Assembly (NCBI GenBank): GCA_021801265.1
Contig: JAJYYE010000001.1
Coordinates: forward strand, 434,001-498,000
Direction: 5' to 3'
Source of the DNA: Pseudomonadota bacterium
GTDB lineage: Bacteria > Pseudomonadota > Gammaproteobacteria > Halothiobacillales > Halothiobacillaceae
Length of the DNA: 64,000 bases
Below the pieces are notes generated by a model that saw nothing but the letters and a program-made list of their open reading frames with translations, searched no databases and was not told the origin of the DNA. The position numbers and the translations under genes are program-made. Below, piece by piece: positions 17,876 through 27,672 of the stretch (position 1 is its first letter; each line of letters starts with the position of its first letter).

Positions 17876-20238
17876 ATTCAATCCATGAGCCTAACGCCCC
17901 GCAAACTTCGATTCCAACGCATCCAGACTATACCGAGGCCTGGGTTTGGCTTGATCTGGATTCTGTTGGGCGGATTGAACACTCGCGGGTGCTCGCGACG
18001 CAGGGCGAGTTAAGCCAACTCGACCTCATTCTGGGCACGATTGCGGGGGAACCCGGTTGGCCACAGACCACGGGGCGTGCAGGCCCTTCGGAAAGTCTAA
18101 CCGGCTGGATATGGCGCGCCCGCTGGCTGGCCTCCGAGCAAATTCGCCCCTTGGTGGCCGAGCACCTCACGGCGAAGCTGCCGAGCGGATCGCAGCGTTT
18201 GCTGCATATTTCGGCCTACCCACGGGTATCTCCCGATGCGATGGGCTGGCTGGACCGTCTACCCGATTGCGTGGTTGGCCGCGATGCATCTCAAGCCGTT
18301 GTTTTTCTCAATCAGGCTGCTCAAAAATTAAGCGATCCCTCACTGTTAGAACAACTTGTCCACAACGCGTCATTCGAAGCCGGCCAGCACGCCTTAAATG
18401 AGCAGTCCGCCTGCGACAGGCAAGGGCGCCGCCGAATTTTCCAACGCATGGTCGTGCAAGCGCCGCCCGCCGCCGCCCTGCACGATTTTATTCTGCTCCA
18501 TGAAATTACCCAGATAAAAGCGCTGGAATATGCCCTCGGCGACAACGAACAACTGATGCGTAACTTAATTGATGCCACCCCCGATATCATCATTATCAAG
18601 GATGGCGACGGACGCTGGCTACTCGCCAACGCGGCAGGGCTAGCGCTTTACCACTTGCAAGGGAAAATTTGGTGGGGTAAAACCGATGCAGAACTTGCCA
18701 AGTTAACGCCCCTCTTATATCACGAAGGGCTTGAGACCTGCATCGCATCCGATAATCACGCATGGGAAGCACGGCAATTAACCCGCGCACTGGAGACGGT
18801 GCCACGACCCGATGGCAGCATGCGTATTTTCGATGTACTCAAACTGCCTTCCTTCAATGAGGATGGGCGGCGCAAGGTATTAATTATAATCGGCCGAGAT
18901 GTCACCGAGCGACACGTGGCGCAACAGCGCTACGAAACCTTGGCGAGCCAGGACGAGCTCACTGGCCTGCTGAATCGACATTTTTTCCACATTGAAGCCC
19001 AACGCTGGATGGACGAACTGGGCGCTGACAGCAACCAAAAACTGGCACTCATCGAATTTGATCTCGACTATTTCCGCTCAATTAATGATAGCTACGGCCA
19101 CCCGCGTGGCGATCAACTCCTCCAGCAAATGGCCTTACGCCTGCGGGATGAATGCTCAGTGGAACGCATTTTAATCGCGCGGCTCGGCGGCGATGAGTTT
19201 GCGCTGCTACTACCGACTGATGGATCACCCGCCGCCTTGAATGCGTTAGGTTCTCGTGTGAAGGCACTGGCCGCCAGCCCCTTTCATATTGAACACCTCA
19301 CCCTGCTGACTACCGCCAGCACTGGCATTGTGATCTGGCCCGATCATGGCCAAACAATCCAGGAACTATTGCATCAGGCTGATTCCGCCATGTATGCCGC
19401 CAAAGAACAAGGGCGCAATGGCCACGCAGTATTCTCACCCGCCATCGCCGCGCAACAAAACTGGCGCGCCATGTTGCTCACGGCACTGCGGCAAGGCCAA
19501 GCGGAGCGCCGGTTTTTTCTGGTTTATCAAGTGCAGCAAAATGCCAACAGCCTCGCTATTACGGGGGTTGAGGCTTTATTGCGCTGGACACCGCACACAC
19601 CCGATCTTGCGGCAGGGCCCGATCAATTCGTGCCCTTACTGGAGCAATCAGGGCTCATTATTGACGTCGGCGGCTGGGTGCTCCTGGAAGCCTGCCTGCA
19701 AATTGCCCGCTGGCGAGAGCCGCTCGGCGAGTGCATCACCGTGGCGGTGAATGTATCCAGCATTCAGCTTCACGCCCCGTGTTTTGTAGGCCGCGTGCGC
19801 GCCGCACTGGCGCAGTCGGGGATCAACCCTTCTCTGCTTGAGCTGGAACTGACGGAATCGGCACTCGTCAACGATCCCCACACGGCCGCCAGCACACTCG
19901 CCGAACTCAAAGCGCTGGGCGTACAATTGGCACTGGATGATTTTGGCACCGGTTATTCATCCTTAAGCTATCTCACACAGTTCGCTTTTGATCGACTGAA
20001 AATTGATCAAAGTTTTGTGCGCGACATTCTCGACGACCCCAAAGACCTCGAAATTGTTAAGGCGATTATTGCCATGGGGCACGCTTTGGGGCTGGAAGTG
20101 GTGGCCGAAGGCGTAGAAACTGTGGCCGAACGTGATCTACTTGAAGCGCTCGGCTGTGATTCTTTTCAAGGGTATCTCGTGGGCCGCCCCGGCAAACCAG
20201 AAGAAATTTACCCCATGCTGGGGGTTGGGTTGTTATGA
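17872..20238 (+). CDS. PAS-GGDEF-EAL protein (cyclic-di-GMP synthesis/breakdown)
   Basis: This 788-residue signalling protein controls cyclic-di-GMP. An N-terminal region of about 220 residues is not recognised. It is followed by a PAS-type sensor (about 220-345), a GGDEF domain (about 350-515) with an intact GGDEF motif in RLGGDEFALLLP, and an EAL domain (about 530-780) with VEALLRW, DDFGTGYSS, KIDQSFV and VVAEGVET. Both catalytic domains keep their signature residues, so it could make and degrade the messenger. No signal peptide or membrane helix is evident, so it is probably cytosolic. Translation may depend on the overlapping leader ORF. Confidence 0.93.
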   Translation: MNSIHEPNAPQTSIPTHPDYTEAWVWLDLDSVGRIEHSRVLATQGELSQLDLILGTIAGEPGWPQTTGRAGPSESLTGWIWRARWLASEQIRPLVAEHLTAKLPSGSQRLLHISAYPRVSPDAMGWLDRLPDCVVGRDASQAVVFLNQAAQKLSDPSLLEQLVHNASFEAGQHALNEQSACDRQGRRRIFQRMVVQAPPAAALHDFILLHEITQIKALEYALGDNEQLMRNLIDATPDIIIIKDGDGRWLLANAAGLALYHLQGKIWWGKTDAELAKLTPLLYHEGLETCIASDNHAWEARQLTRALETVPRPDGSMRIFDVLKLPSFNEDGRRKVLIIIGRDVTERHVAQQRYETLASQDELTGLLNRHFFHIEAQRWMDELGADSNQKLALIEFDLDYFRSINDSYGHPRGDQLLQQMALRLRDECSVERILIARLGGDEFALLLPTDGSPAALNALGSRVKALAASPFHIEHLTLLTTASTGIVIWPDHGQTIQELLHQADSAMYAAKEQGRNGHAVFSPAIAAQQNWRAMLLTALRQGQAERRFFLVYQVQQNANSLAITGVEALLRWTPHTPDLAAGPDQFVPLLEQSGLIIDVGGWVLLEACLQIARWREPLGECITVAVNVSSIQLHAPCFVGRVRAALAQSGINPSLLELELTESALVNDPHTAASTLAELKALGVQLALDDFGTGYSSLSYLTQFAFDRLKIDQSFVRDILDDPKDLEIVKAIIAMGHALGLEVVAEGVETVAERDLLEALGCDSFQGYLVGRPGKPEEIYPMLGVGLL

Positions 20239-20269
20239 TTCATCAATAACATTAAGCATGGGTTACTGA

Positions 20270-20578
20270 ATGATGTCCCGAGCTGAACGTATCCAAACCC
20301 TTCTCGAATCGGCATTGATGCCCACGCATCTTGAAATCGATAATGAGTCCCATCTTCATGTCGGCACACGAGAAGAGACGCATTTTCGCCTCGTGATCGT
20401 GAGCGAATCATTCGCGGGGGAAGGTCTATTGGCGCGCCATCGCCGCGTACAAAGCCTTCTTCAAGCGGAACGCGATACCGGCATGCACGCCTTATCACTG
20501 CACACCTTTACCACTGCCGAGTGGGCGCACAAAGGTACGGCCCCCGCCTCCCCGGACTGCGCTGGGCACAATCACTAA
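20270..20578 (+). CDS. bolA: BolA-family protein
   Basis: BolA-type proteins pair with monothiol glutaredoxins to handle [2Fe-2S] clusters, and some regulate genes. The protein (102 residues) has the family pattern NESHLHVG, ETHFRLVIVSESFAG, RHRRVQSLLQAE and HALSLHT(F). It has a short extra tail after EW. Two ATG codons in a row (20270, 20273) could serve as start, and no strong ribosome site is visible. It lies 31 bases after the GGDEF-EAL gene and just before the HDOD gene. BolA and IbaG are hard to separate by eye. Confidence 0.88.
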   Translation: MMSRAERIQTLLESALMPTHLEIDNESHLHVGTREETHFRLVIVSESFAGEGLLARHRRVQSLLQAERDTGMHALSLHTFTTAEWAHKGTAPASPDCAGHNH

Positions 20579-20598
20579 CCTTAAGGGGTAAACGCGGC

Positions 20599-21648
20599 AT
20601 GTGGCACTGGCTAACCGCATTATGGGCACCAAAAAAAACCCACTCGGTCACGCATAGCGCGCCAGCGCTTAAATCGTCGGGCGATCCCGTTGAACCCCAA
20701 CCAGCGCCCCAGTTCCCGAGCGCCGAACAAGTCTCCCTGTTGTTTTATCAAAAACTGCTGAATGCGCCAGCACATCTGCCGAACATGGCCGATCACCTCA
20801 GTGCCGAAGAGGCATGCTGGCTCAATGATCGCACCGAAGACCTCAAACAAACACCCACCCAGCTCACCCAGCTGGTGCCCCGATTACCCAGCGTGCTGCC
20901 TAAATTAATGACAGTGCTCAATGATTCTGATACGCCAATACGCACCCTCACCGAATTAATCGAGTCTGACCCCATTATCTCGACCCAAGTGCTTCGGCTG
21001 ACCAACAGCCCGGCGATGCGGGTGCGACGCGAAAACATCACCTCACTTGAGCAAGCGGTCATGTTGCTCGGCTTCTCTGGTATGCGAGAAGTGGTGTCGG
21101 CGGCCATGTTCAGCCCCATTTCGCAGCTTAATCAGATTGAAGGCGTCCATCCCTTACTGATTCACGATATTTGGCCCATCAGTCTGCGTGCTGCCAACGC
21201 GTTACGCCAAGGACTTAAATATAAAACCGCGCAATCACAAAACCAGCAAGTCGCTGAAATCGATGCCAACTTGGGTTTTGAGTTGTATTTATCGCTGCTG
21301 ATTGAACATACCGGCTTGATCGCGCTGATTCGGCAAAAACCCCTCACCGGTGCCACGGTTAGTGCGACTTATCTAATGCAATTTCGGGCACTGGTTCCCG
21401 CGTACAGCGCACGCATCGCCGAGGCTTGGGCGCTGTCGACAAACACCATCGAGCTGATGCGCAATCCGCCGTCCGCACTCAATGCACGGCGAGAAGAAGC
21501 GCGGTATTTCTCGATGGCTTGCGCCCTGAATCGACGGGGCTATCTTGATCAAGCACAGTTTCTGCACCTGTGCCGCGCCCTGCCGACACACACCAACGGC
21601 TGGTACACCCAATGCGTTCCTGCTGGCGACAGCCAAGAAGCCGATTAA
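20599..21648 (+). CDS. HDOD domain protein
   Basis: The 349-residue product carries an HDOD domain, about residues 105-300, with the typical LPRLPSVLPKLMTVLNDSD, DPIISTQVLRLTNSP and EQAVMLLGFSGMREVV stretches. HDOD proteins resemble HD hydrolases but usually lack the metal site and serve signalling roles. ATG 20599 has AAGGGG about ten bases upstream; the open frame runs further back but would overlap bolA. Next to a c-di-GMP gene and bolA it may belong to a stress or motility signalling group, but that is inference. Confidence 0.85.
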   Translation: MWHWLTALWAPKKTHSVTHSAPALKSSGDPVEPQPAPQFPSAEQVSLLFYQKLLNAPAHLPNMADHLSAEEACWLNDRTEDLKQTPTQLTQLVPRLPSVLPKLMTVLNDSDTPIRTLTELIESDPIISTQVLRLTNSPAMRVRRENITSLEQAVMLLGFSGMREVVSAAMFSPISQLNQIEGVHPLLIHDIWPISLRAANALRQGLKYKTAQSQNQQVAEIDANLGFELYLSLLIEHTGLIALIRQKPLTGATVSATYLMQFRALVPAYSARIAEAWALSTNTIELMRNPPSALNARREEARYFSMACALNRRGYLDQAQFLHLCRALPTHTNGWYTQCVPAGDSQEAD

Positions 21649-21957
21649 ATTTTCAGCCATTGATCTTGAATTTTGCGGTTATGCTGTTGATGTCACACAA
21701 GGGGCGGTGGGCTTTCAGCACGAAGGCCCTGGGTACCGCTACCTTTTGGCCATTTTGATTGATCGACGAATAAACCAACTCGCATATCTTGGGTTTTCTT
21801 TCACCCCTCGGCCATGTTAACCGGGGCCATCTTGTGGGTGAGCGGACTGACATCGGCACCTTGCGCATGGGCAGAGCCCCGCACCGTTGACTGACCTGGC
21901 CGACACGCAAAACATCAGTCAATAGGGCTTATCAGTTCAAATCGCCGTGCGCCAAAG
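21649..21957. other. intergenic region between HDOD gene and ridA
   Basis: These 309 bases lie between two convergent genes. Short frames exist on both strands, the longest being 89 codons on the - strand. None shows a ribosome site, a domain or balanced protein-like composition. I see no terminator with a T-run and no RNA gene. Confidence 0.4.
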
Positions 21958-22344
21958 TTAATCCAGCACCAGCACACCATCCATCTCAATCCGAGCGCCA
22001 CGGGGCAATTGTGCCACGCCGATGGCGGCGCGGGCGGGGTAGGGCTCCTGCAAAAACTCGGCCATGAGGCTGTTGACGCTGGCAAAATGCGCTAAATCCG
22101 TCAGATACACTTGAAGTTTCACTACATCGGCCAGTGATCCGCCCGCTGCCGCGCACACGGACGCAAGGTTCTCTAACACTTGGCGAATCTCTTGCTCAAT
22201 GGTGTCATTCACCATATTCATGGTGAGCGGATCGAGCGCAATTTGCCCGGATAGATACACCGTTTGGCCACAGCGAACCGCTTGTGAATAGGTGCCAATC
22301 GCGCGCGGTGCGCGGTCGGTATGAATGATGGTTTTGGTTGACAT
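21958..22344 (-). CDS. ridA: RidA (YjgF/YER057c/UK114) family enamine/imine deaminase
   Basis: RidA removes reactive enamine/imine intermediates such as 2-aminoacrylate formed by PLP enzymes. The 128-residue protein shows the [13 protein letters not shown] start, [11 protein letters not shown], the arginine of [14 protein letters not shown] and the closing IEMDGVLV, all family hallmarks. ATG 22344 has GAGG seven bases upstream; the GTG just before it is less likely. It lies 34 bases downstream of spoT on the same strand, as in many gammaproteobacteria, and is probably the last gene of the gmk-rpoZ-spoT transcript. Confidence 0.94.
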   Translation of the reverse strand: MSTKTIIHTDRAPRAIGTYSQAVRCGQTVYLSGQIALDPLTMNMVNDTIEQEIRQVLENLASVCAAAGGSLADVVKLQVYLTDLAHFASVNSLMAEFLQEPYPARAAIGVAQLPRGARIEMDGVLVLD

Positions 22345-22378
22345 CACACAGCCTCAATGAAATAAAAACTCAAAAAAC

Positions 22379-24502
22379 TCAAGGTCGAATCACTTTAACC
22401 ACGTCGGGAACCTGCTTGATTCGCCTCATCACCCGCGCCAAATGAATGCGATCGGCAACCCGCAAGGTAATCGTGATAATCGTGAGATTCACATCCCGAT
22501 CATCAAAACGGACATCATCGATATCTGCCCCGGTCTCTGCCACCGAACCTGCAATGCGCGCCAAGCCGCCGCGCACATTTTTCGCATGCACAATGACCAG
22601 CGCCTGATACTCGCCCATCGGCGCGCTGGACCAATTCACCGCCAACCAACGCTCAGGGTGAATACCCGCATCAGCCGCATTACTACAATCGCAGCGATGC
22701 ACCACAATGCCACGGCCCGTGCTGAGGAAACCCACCACCGCGTCCCCGGGAATGGGGTGGCAGCATTTGGCGAAATCAACCACCAGCCCTTCGGTGCCAC
22801 TAATAATCATCGGCGCTTGGGCTGAATTGACGCTAGGCGCGCCATTGGCTTGCACGGTCACATCCAGGTTATCCATCACCAATAAGCGGGCCACCAAGGG
22901 TGCCATCCGGTTGCCCAAGCCAATCTCACGCAACAAATCCGGCAGTCCTTCAAAGTGGTATTCCGCCAACAACTGCGTCATTCGCTCCGCGCGCACGGCT
23001 TCCAGCTCGATATTTTCGGCATTTAACGCTTTAACCAGCAGGCGATGACCTAGCTTAATTGCCTCAGTATCTTGCAGATTTTTCAGATAATTTCGGATAT
23101 TGGCGCGTGCTTTGGCCGTCACCACAAACGAGAGCCAATTGGGATTCGGCTCGGCACCGGCGGCGGTAATAATCTCAATGGTCTGGCCATTTTCCAGCGG
23201 GGTGGAAAGCGGCGCGAACCGGCGATCAATTTTGCACGCGACGCTCCGGTTACCCACATCGGTGTGAATGGCATAGGCAAAATCCACCACCGTCGCACGG
23301 CGAGGCAGCTCGATAATTTCGCCCATCGGCGTAAAGACATACACCTCATCGGGAAAGAGATCGACCTTCACCGATTCAAGGAACTCTTGCGGATTGCCGG
23401 CTTTTTGCTGAATTTCCAGCAAATCACGCAGCCATTCGCGCGCACGGGCCTGAGTCACGGTGCCTTGATCGCCACTCGATTTATAGAGCCAATGCGCCGC
23501 AATGCCGCTTTCGGCAAACTGATGCATCTCGTTGGTACGAATTTGCACTTCAAGCGGAATACCGTGCGGGCCAAACAAAATGGTGTGCAGCGATTGATAG
23601 CCGTTGGCTTTCGGGATGGCAATATAGTCTTTAAATCGCCCCGGCAAAGGCTTATACAAATTATGCACAATGCCCAGCGCGCGATAGCACTCATCGACAT
23701 TTTGCACCACGATACGCACCGCAAACACATCAAACACTTCTTTGAAGCTGAGATGTTTTTGCAGCATTTTGCGGTAAATTGAATAGGGGCGTTTTTCTCG
23801 CGCATCGATTTGCGCGCGCAACGCCTCCTCGCCGAACCGCCGCACAAAACGCTCCTCAATGCCGGCGACGATTTCTTTACGATTGCCACGCGCTTTGCGC
23901 ACCGACTCGCTCAACACGCGATAGCGCGTCGGATATAGAGCGGCAAAGCCCATGTCTTCCAACTCGTGCCGTAGCGAATTCAGACCTAGACGGCTCGCAA
24001 TCGGCGTATAAATGTCCAAGGTTTCGCGGGCAATGCGGCGGCGTTTATCCGGCCGCATCACTCCAAGGGTACGCATGTTGTGCAGCCGATCCGCCAGCTT
24101 AATCAGAATGACGCGCACGTCTTCGACCATCGCCATCATCATTTTACGGAAATTGGCCGCCTGTGCTTCGGCCTTGGATTTAAAGCGGATTTGCGTCAGC
24201 TTGGAAACACCATCAACCAAACGCGCCACTTCTTCCCCAAATCGCGCCACAATCTCTTCGCGCACCACGGCGGTATCTTCAATCACATCATGTAAAATGG
24301 CGGCAACCAAGGTCGCCTCATCCATGTGCAAGCCAGCCAAAATTTCCGCCACCGCCACCGGATGACTGATATACGGCTCGCCACTTTGCCGCGACTGCCC
24401 CACATGCGCATTCGCACCAAAAATAAAGGCATCCCGCACATGCTGGATGCCTTCTGAATCGATGTAGGGAGAAAGCGTCATCGCCAACGGCGCGAAATAC
24501 AT
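22379..24502 (-). CDS. spoT: bifunctional (p)ppGpp synthetase/hydrolase SpoT
   Basis: SpoT makes and degrades the alarmone (p)ppGpp in response to starvation. Domains in order are: HD hydrolase (about 30-190, with LHDVIEDTAV and the HNMRTLG helix), synthetase (about 230-340, with GRFKDYIAIPKANGYQS, the RxKD form found in bifunctional enzymes), TGS (about 390-450) and a C-terminal ACT domain. I start it at ATG 24502 because it aligns with the start of E. coli SpoT and gives 707 residues. The frame is open upstream across rpoZ, but that part is rpoZ read in another frame. The rpoZ-spoT-ridA order is conserved. Confidence 0.95.
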   Translation of the reverse strand: MYFAPLAMTLSPYIDSEGIQHVRDAFIFGANAHVGQSRQSGEPYISHPVAVAEILAGLHMDEATLVAAILHDVIEDTAVVREEIVARFGEEVARLVDGVSKLTQIRFKSKAEAQAANFRKMMMAMVEDVRVILIKLADRLHNMRTLGVMRPDKRRRIARETLDIYTPIASRLGLNSLRHELEDMGFAALYPTRYRVLSESVRKARGNRKEIVAGIEERFVRRFGEEALRAQIDAREKRPYSIYRKMLQKHLSFKEVFDVFAVRIVVQNVDECYRALGIVHNLYKPLPGRFKDYIAIPKANGYQSLHTILFGPHGIPLEVQIRTNEMHQFAESGIAAHWLYKSSGDQGTVTQARAREWLRDLLEIQQKAGNPQEFLESVKVDLFPDEVYVFTPMGEIIELPRRATVVDFAYAIHTDVGNRSVACKIDRRFAPLSTPLENGQTIEIITAAGAEPNPNWLSFVVTAKARANIRNYLKNLQDTEAIKLGHRLLVKALNAENIELEAVRAERMTQLLAEYHFEGLPDLLREIGLGNRMAPLVARLLVMDNLDVTVQANGAPSVNSAQAPMIISGTEGLVVDFAKCCHPIPGDAVVGFLSTGRGIVVHRCDCSNAADAGIHPERWLAVNWSSAPMGEYQALVIVHAKNVRGGLARIAGSVAETGADIDDVRFDDRDVNLTIITITLRVADRIHLARVMRRIKQVPDVVKVIRP

Positions 24503-24596
24503 TTCCGCATCGGCCGCATCGGCGACCAGTACCAGTTTCGACTGGAGCACTCCCCGCGTCGCGCTCAGGGGTGCCGAAGGCAAAACCTCGGGCAAC

Positions 24597-24926
24597 TTAA
24601 CCCTCGTCGCTTGTGGTCGCCACCGGGCGACGAACACTGCCGCCTTCATCCTCATCCGCAAACTGGGCGAGTTCTGCGCGAATCTCAGCTTCAGAAATTT
24701 GTGAACGCAATACCACCATGTTGGACTGAATTTCTTCAATACGGGCCAGGTCGATCTTACCCTCGCCAATTTCTCGCAAGGCAATAACGACGGGTTTTTC
24801 TTTACCCATCGGCACGAGTGGCTCGGCACCCTGCTCAATCTGGCGGGCGCGGCGGGCGGCCATTAATACCAGCTCAAAGCGGTTCGGAATCTTTGCAAGA
24901 CAATCTTCTACGGTGACACGCGCCAT
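24597..24926 (-). CDS. rpoZ: RNA polymerase omega subunit
   Basis: Omega helps fold and stabilise the beta' subunit and, with it, binds ppGpp. The protein begins [20 protein letters not shown] and contains [11 protein letters not shown] and the [10 protein letters not shown] segment, all diagnostic. At 109 residues it is longer than the E. coli protein because of an acidic tail. It stands between gmk and spoT, the usual order, so the alarmone enzyme and a subunit of its target site are made from one transcript. Confidence 0.96.
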   Translation of the reverse strand: MARVTVEDCLAKIPNRFELVLMAARRARQIEQGAEPLVPMGKEKPVVIALREIGEGKIDLARIEEIQSNMVVLRSQISEAEIRAELAQFADEDEGGSVRRPVATTSDEG

Positions 24927-24965
24927 GATGATTTTACCCAGTGAAAGTGAAACTGACCTGACAGT

Positions 24966-25595
24966 TTACGGCTTTTTGGGGGCAATCAGCAAATTTTCTA
25001 AGCGAAAAGACTCAATCTGGACTTGTCGCGGGGTGCGAAGGCGCTCACTTTCGAAAACACAACGTAACTGGCTGAGTGCCCGAGAAAAATCATCGTTGAT
25101 AATCAGGTAGTCGTAGTGCGGATATTCCTGCATTTCGCGGGTGGCTTCTGCCAACCGTCGGGCAATCACATGCGCATTATCTTGCGCGCGCGTCGCTAAT
25201 CGCACCGCCAGGTCATCTAGGCTAGGGGGCAGGATAAAAATACTGAGCACATCAGGAAACAAGCGCCGAACTTGCGCCGCACCTTGCCAATCAATTTCCA
25301 GAATCAGATCGCGTCCCTGCGCCAGTACGTCATCAATTGCCGCCTTAGAGGTGCCGTAATAATTGTCAAATACCCGGGCATGCTCAACAAACGCATCGGC
25401 GGCGACTAACGCCTCGAACTGCGCCACGCTGACAAAATGATAATGCTGCCCATCAATTTCGCCCGTCCTCATGGGGCGGGTGGTGTGTGACACCGACAAG
25501 CCCAAATCGGGCATTTGCGCCCGCAGCGCCTTGATTAAACTGGTTTTACCCGCACCCGATGGCGCAGAAATAATAAACAACTGACCCAACAACAC
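24966..25595 (-). CDS. gmk: guanylate kinase
   Basis: Gmk phosphorylates GMP to GDP and feeds GTP and (p)ppGpp synthesis. The P-loop SAPSGAGKTSL is at the N-terminus, the GMP-binding part includes SHTTRPMRTGEIDGQHY, and the lid follows with the LILEIDWQGA strand. The 209 residues match the family. It is the first gene of the gmk-rpoZ-spoT-ridA group; rpoZ follows after 39 bases. Confidence 0.96.
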   Translation of the reverse strand: MLLGQLFIISAPSGAGKTSLIKALRAQMPDLGLSVSHTTRPMRTGEIDGQHYHFVSVAQFEALVAADAFVEHARVFDNYYGTSKAAIDDVLAQGRDLILEIDWQGAAQVRRLFPDVLSIFILPPSLDDLAVRLATRAQDNAHVIARRLAEATREMQEYPHYDYLIINDDFSRALSQLRCVFESERLRTPRQVQIESFRLENLLIAPKKP

Positions 25596-25630
25596 CGCTC
25601 ATCTCCTCAACCCATATACGCTACCCGGGT

Positions 25631-26230
25631 TTATTCTTGGCGCGCCGCCCGTGCTAACCGAGCCGCACGTCGCTGATTCCAGAGCCAAATACCGATCCCA
25701 ACCACCAAAATCACGACTGCGCCCACGTAAAACACATAATGCCCCCAGTGATTAATTTGGGTGAGCACCTGCTCGGCGGCCTGGCCAAACACCCAACCCA
25801 AGCCAATAAAGAGCACCGCCCAAATTATTGCACCAATGGCGTTGTACAGCATGAATTTCCAGGGGCATAACCCACTATGGCCGATCAGGACGGGCCCCGC
25901 AGCGCGCAAGCCGTACATAAAACGCACCATGATTACGACCGGCGCGTGATATTTGTGAATCCACCTATCCAAACGCGGTTTTCGTCGCGCCCAACGGGGG
26001 AAGCGCAGCAAAATGGCATCGCCTTTCCAGCGCCCGAGCCAAAAAAAAATCTGATCGCCCATCCACCCGAACACCATGGCGACAATCAGCACTTCGGGCA
26101 ACCCGAGCAAGCCTTGATGCGCCGCCAGGCCAGCCAACACCAGAACCGTTTCGCCTTCCAGCAAACAGCCAATGGCTAAAAACAACAGGCCGTATTGCGC
26201 CAATAAGGCGGCGATATCAATGCCAAACAC
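25631..26230 (-). CDS. DedA-family membrane protein
   Basis: DedA proteins are inner-membrane proteins, several of which act as lipid-carrier flippases. The 199-residue protein has the family's re-entrant segment with LLEGETVLVLAG and the conserved GWMGDQIFFWLGRWKG and RFMYGLRAAGPVLIGHSG stretches, plus four to five hydrophobic helices. GTG 26230 is chosen because AGGGGGG lies six bases upstream; the TTG at 26251 would put that site inside the gene. It lies 35 bases upstream of gmk on the same strand. The substrate is not known. Confidence 0.9.
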   Translation of the reverse strand: MFGIDIAALLAQYGLLFLAIGCLLEGETVLVLAGLAAHQGLLGLPEVLIVAMVFGWMGDQIFFWLGRWKGDAILLRFPRWARRKPRLDRWIHKYHAPVVIMVRFMYGLRAAGPVLIGHSGLCPWKFMLYNAIGAIIWAVLFIGLGWVFGQAAEQVLTQINHWGHYVFYVGAVVILVVGIGIWLWNQRRAARLARAARQE

Positions 26231-26269
26231 GCGACGCCCCCCTGTGGGCAAACTGAGTGATACGCATCA

Positions 26270-26737
26270 TTAACCTGCAGTAACCCGACTCGTACCGTCG
26301 GGTGCCGTCACAACCTGTACGCGCTGACCCAATGAAAACATTTGTGCACCCACTGCCTGGACAATCGAGACGGTGCGCCCATTGTCCAATCGCACGATGA
26401 TTTCCACACCATTTTGCTGTGTCACACCTTCCTGGATGGCTGAGCCCGCGACACCACCAGCAATCACACCACCAACGGTGGCCAGATCACGCCCCCGACC
26501 GCCCCCCACGCTGTTGCCGAGCAAACCGCCAACCACCGCACCGCCGATCATACCCAACGGGGACTGGGTTCCGGCAATTTGCACCCCGCGCAAACTTTCA
26601 ATGGTGCCGTACTGCACCGTCTGCATCTGCATGGCGGCGTTGCGGCCATACACATCACTCGACAGGGGGGTGACACACCCACCCAAGAGCACACTCACCA
26701 CGCCGAGCACACTCAGCAACATTAATCGTAAAAACAT
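26270..26737 (-). CDS. glycine-zipper outer-membrane lipoprotein (SlyB-like)
   Basis: The 155-residue precursor has a signal peptide ending in the lipobox LLGGC (cysteine 21). Two glycine-zipper helices, around GMIGGAVVGGLLGNSVGGGRG and VGGVIAGGVAGSAIQEG, are typical of SlyB/PcP-type lipoproteins, and a small C-terminal beta domain follows. Such proteins stabilise the outer membrane. ATG 26737 has GGAGA about seven bases upstream; the ATG 15 bases earlier overlaps that site. It is on the same strand as the DedA gene, with a 39-base gap. Confidence 0.88.
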   Translation of the reverse strand: MFLRLMLLSVLGVVSVLLGGCVTPLSSDVYGRNAAMQMQTVQYGTIESLRGVQIAGTQSPLGMIGGAVVGGLLGNSVGGGRGRDLATVGGVIAGGVAGSAIQEGVTQQNGVEIIVRLDNGRTVSIVQAVGAQMFSLGQRVQVVTAPDGTSRVTAG

Positions 26738-26922
26738 GATTTTTCTCTCCATGGTAAAAAACGCAATGACTCAGTATACGAAACTATTACACAAAACATG
26801 CCCCCCTCGACCAAGATAACCTCATGGTCATCCGCCACGGTAAAACTTCTTAAATACCGCCCGTGATGCTAAATTGCCTGCGAAATCCCCCTTAAAATCC
26901 TGAGTAATACAAAAGGTTCGTC

Positions 26923-27672
26923 ATGCTAGAGCTGCTTTATTTACCCGAAACCTGGATCGCGTTCGTCACCTTAACGGCGCTCGAAATCGTCCTCGGCATC
27001 GACAATATTATTGTTATCGCAATTCTTGTCTCCAAACTCCCCGCCCACCAACGGTCGGCGGGACGCTTCTTCGGTCTGGCACTGGCCATGGTGACGCGTA
27101 TTGGACTGTTATTCTCGCTGGTATGGTTGATGGGGCTGACTAAACCATTCCTTCATATTGGCGCTCTCGCGTTTTCGGGACGAGATGTGATCCTGCTCAT
27201 CGGGGGCTTGTTCCTTGTGTACAAAGCCGTCACCGAAATGCACGACACGATGGAGTCCGGTGGGCACGTGGAAACCAGCGCGGGCCCCACGTTGAAAAAA
27301 GTCGCGCTCTGGACCGTGGTGATGCAAATCGCCCTGATCGACATCGTATTCTCGCTCGATTCTGTCATCACCGCCATCGGCTTGGTAAAACACATCGAGA
27401 TCATGGTCGCGGCGATTGTCGTTGCCGTGCTGGTGATGATGGTGGCTGCAAAATCCATCAGTGAATTCGTTGAAAAACACCCCACCATCAAAATGTTAGC
27501 ACTATCGTTTTTGATCTTGGTCGGCGTGTTCTTAATCGCCGAATCCTTTGGCCAACATGTACCCAAAGGGTACATTTATGCGGCGATGGCGTTCTCGCTT
27601 GTGGTTGAATCGCTCAATATCCGCATGCGGAAAAAGCGCGCGCAACTCACCGCGCAAGGGCTGGATGTTTAA
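26923..27672 (+). CDS. TerC-family integral membrane protein
   Basis: TerC proteins are polytopic membrane proteins that export manganese or related metals or help metalate exported enzymes. The 249-residue protein has about seven helices and the paired acidic motifs LEIVLGIDNIIVIAIL and IALIDIVFSLDSVITAIG, which are diagnostic. A short cytosolic loop (EMHDTMESGGHVE) lies in the middle. It starts at ATG 26923 and ends overlapping the convergent xthA by four bases. I saw no yybP-ykoY-type manganese riboswitch in the 185-base upstream gap. Confidence 0.93.
   Translation: MLELLYLPETWIAFVTLTALEIVLGIDNIIVIAILVSKLPAHQRSAGRFFGLALAMVTRIGLLFSLVWLMGLTKPFLHIGALAFSGRDVILLIGGLFLVYKAVTEMHDTMESGGHVETSAGPTLKKVALWTVVMQIALIDIVFSLDSVITAIGLVKHIEIMVAAIVVAVLVMMVAAKSISEFVEKHPTIKMLALSFLILVGVFLIAESFGQHVPKGYIYAAMAFSLVVESLNIRMRKKRAQLTAQGLDV

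Noticed and set aside
24503-24838. N-terminal extension of SpoT by 112 codons
   Set aside because: The extension is the rpoZ gene read in another frame. Its Arg/Trp/Cys-rich composition does not look like a protein, and ATG 24502 aligns with the start of E. coli SpoT.
26753-26922. yybP-ykoY manganese riboswitch before the TerC-family gene
   Set aside because: Many TerC-family genes have one, but I found neither the conserved core bases nor paired arms in this gap.
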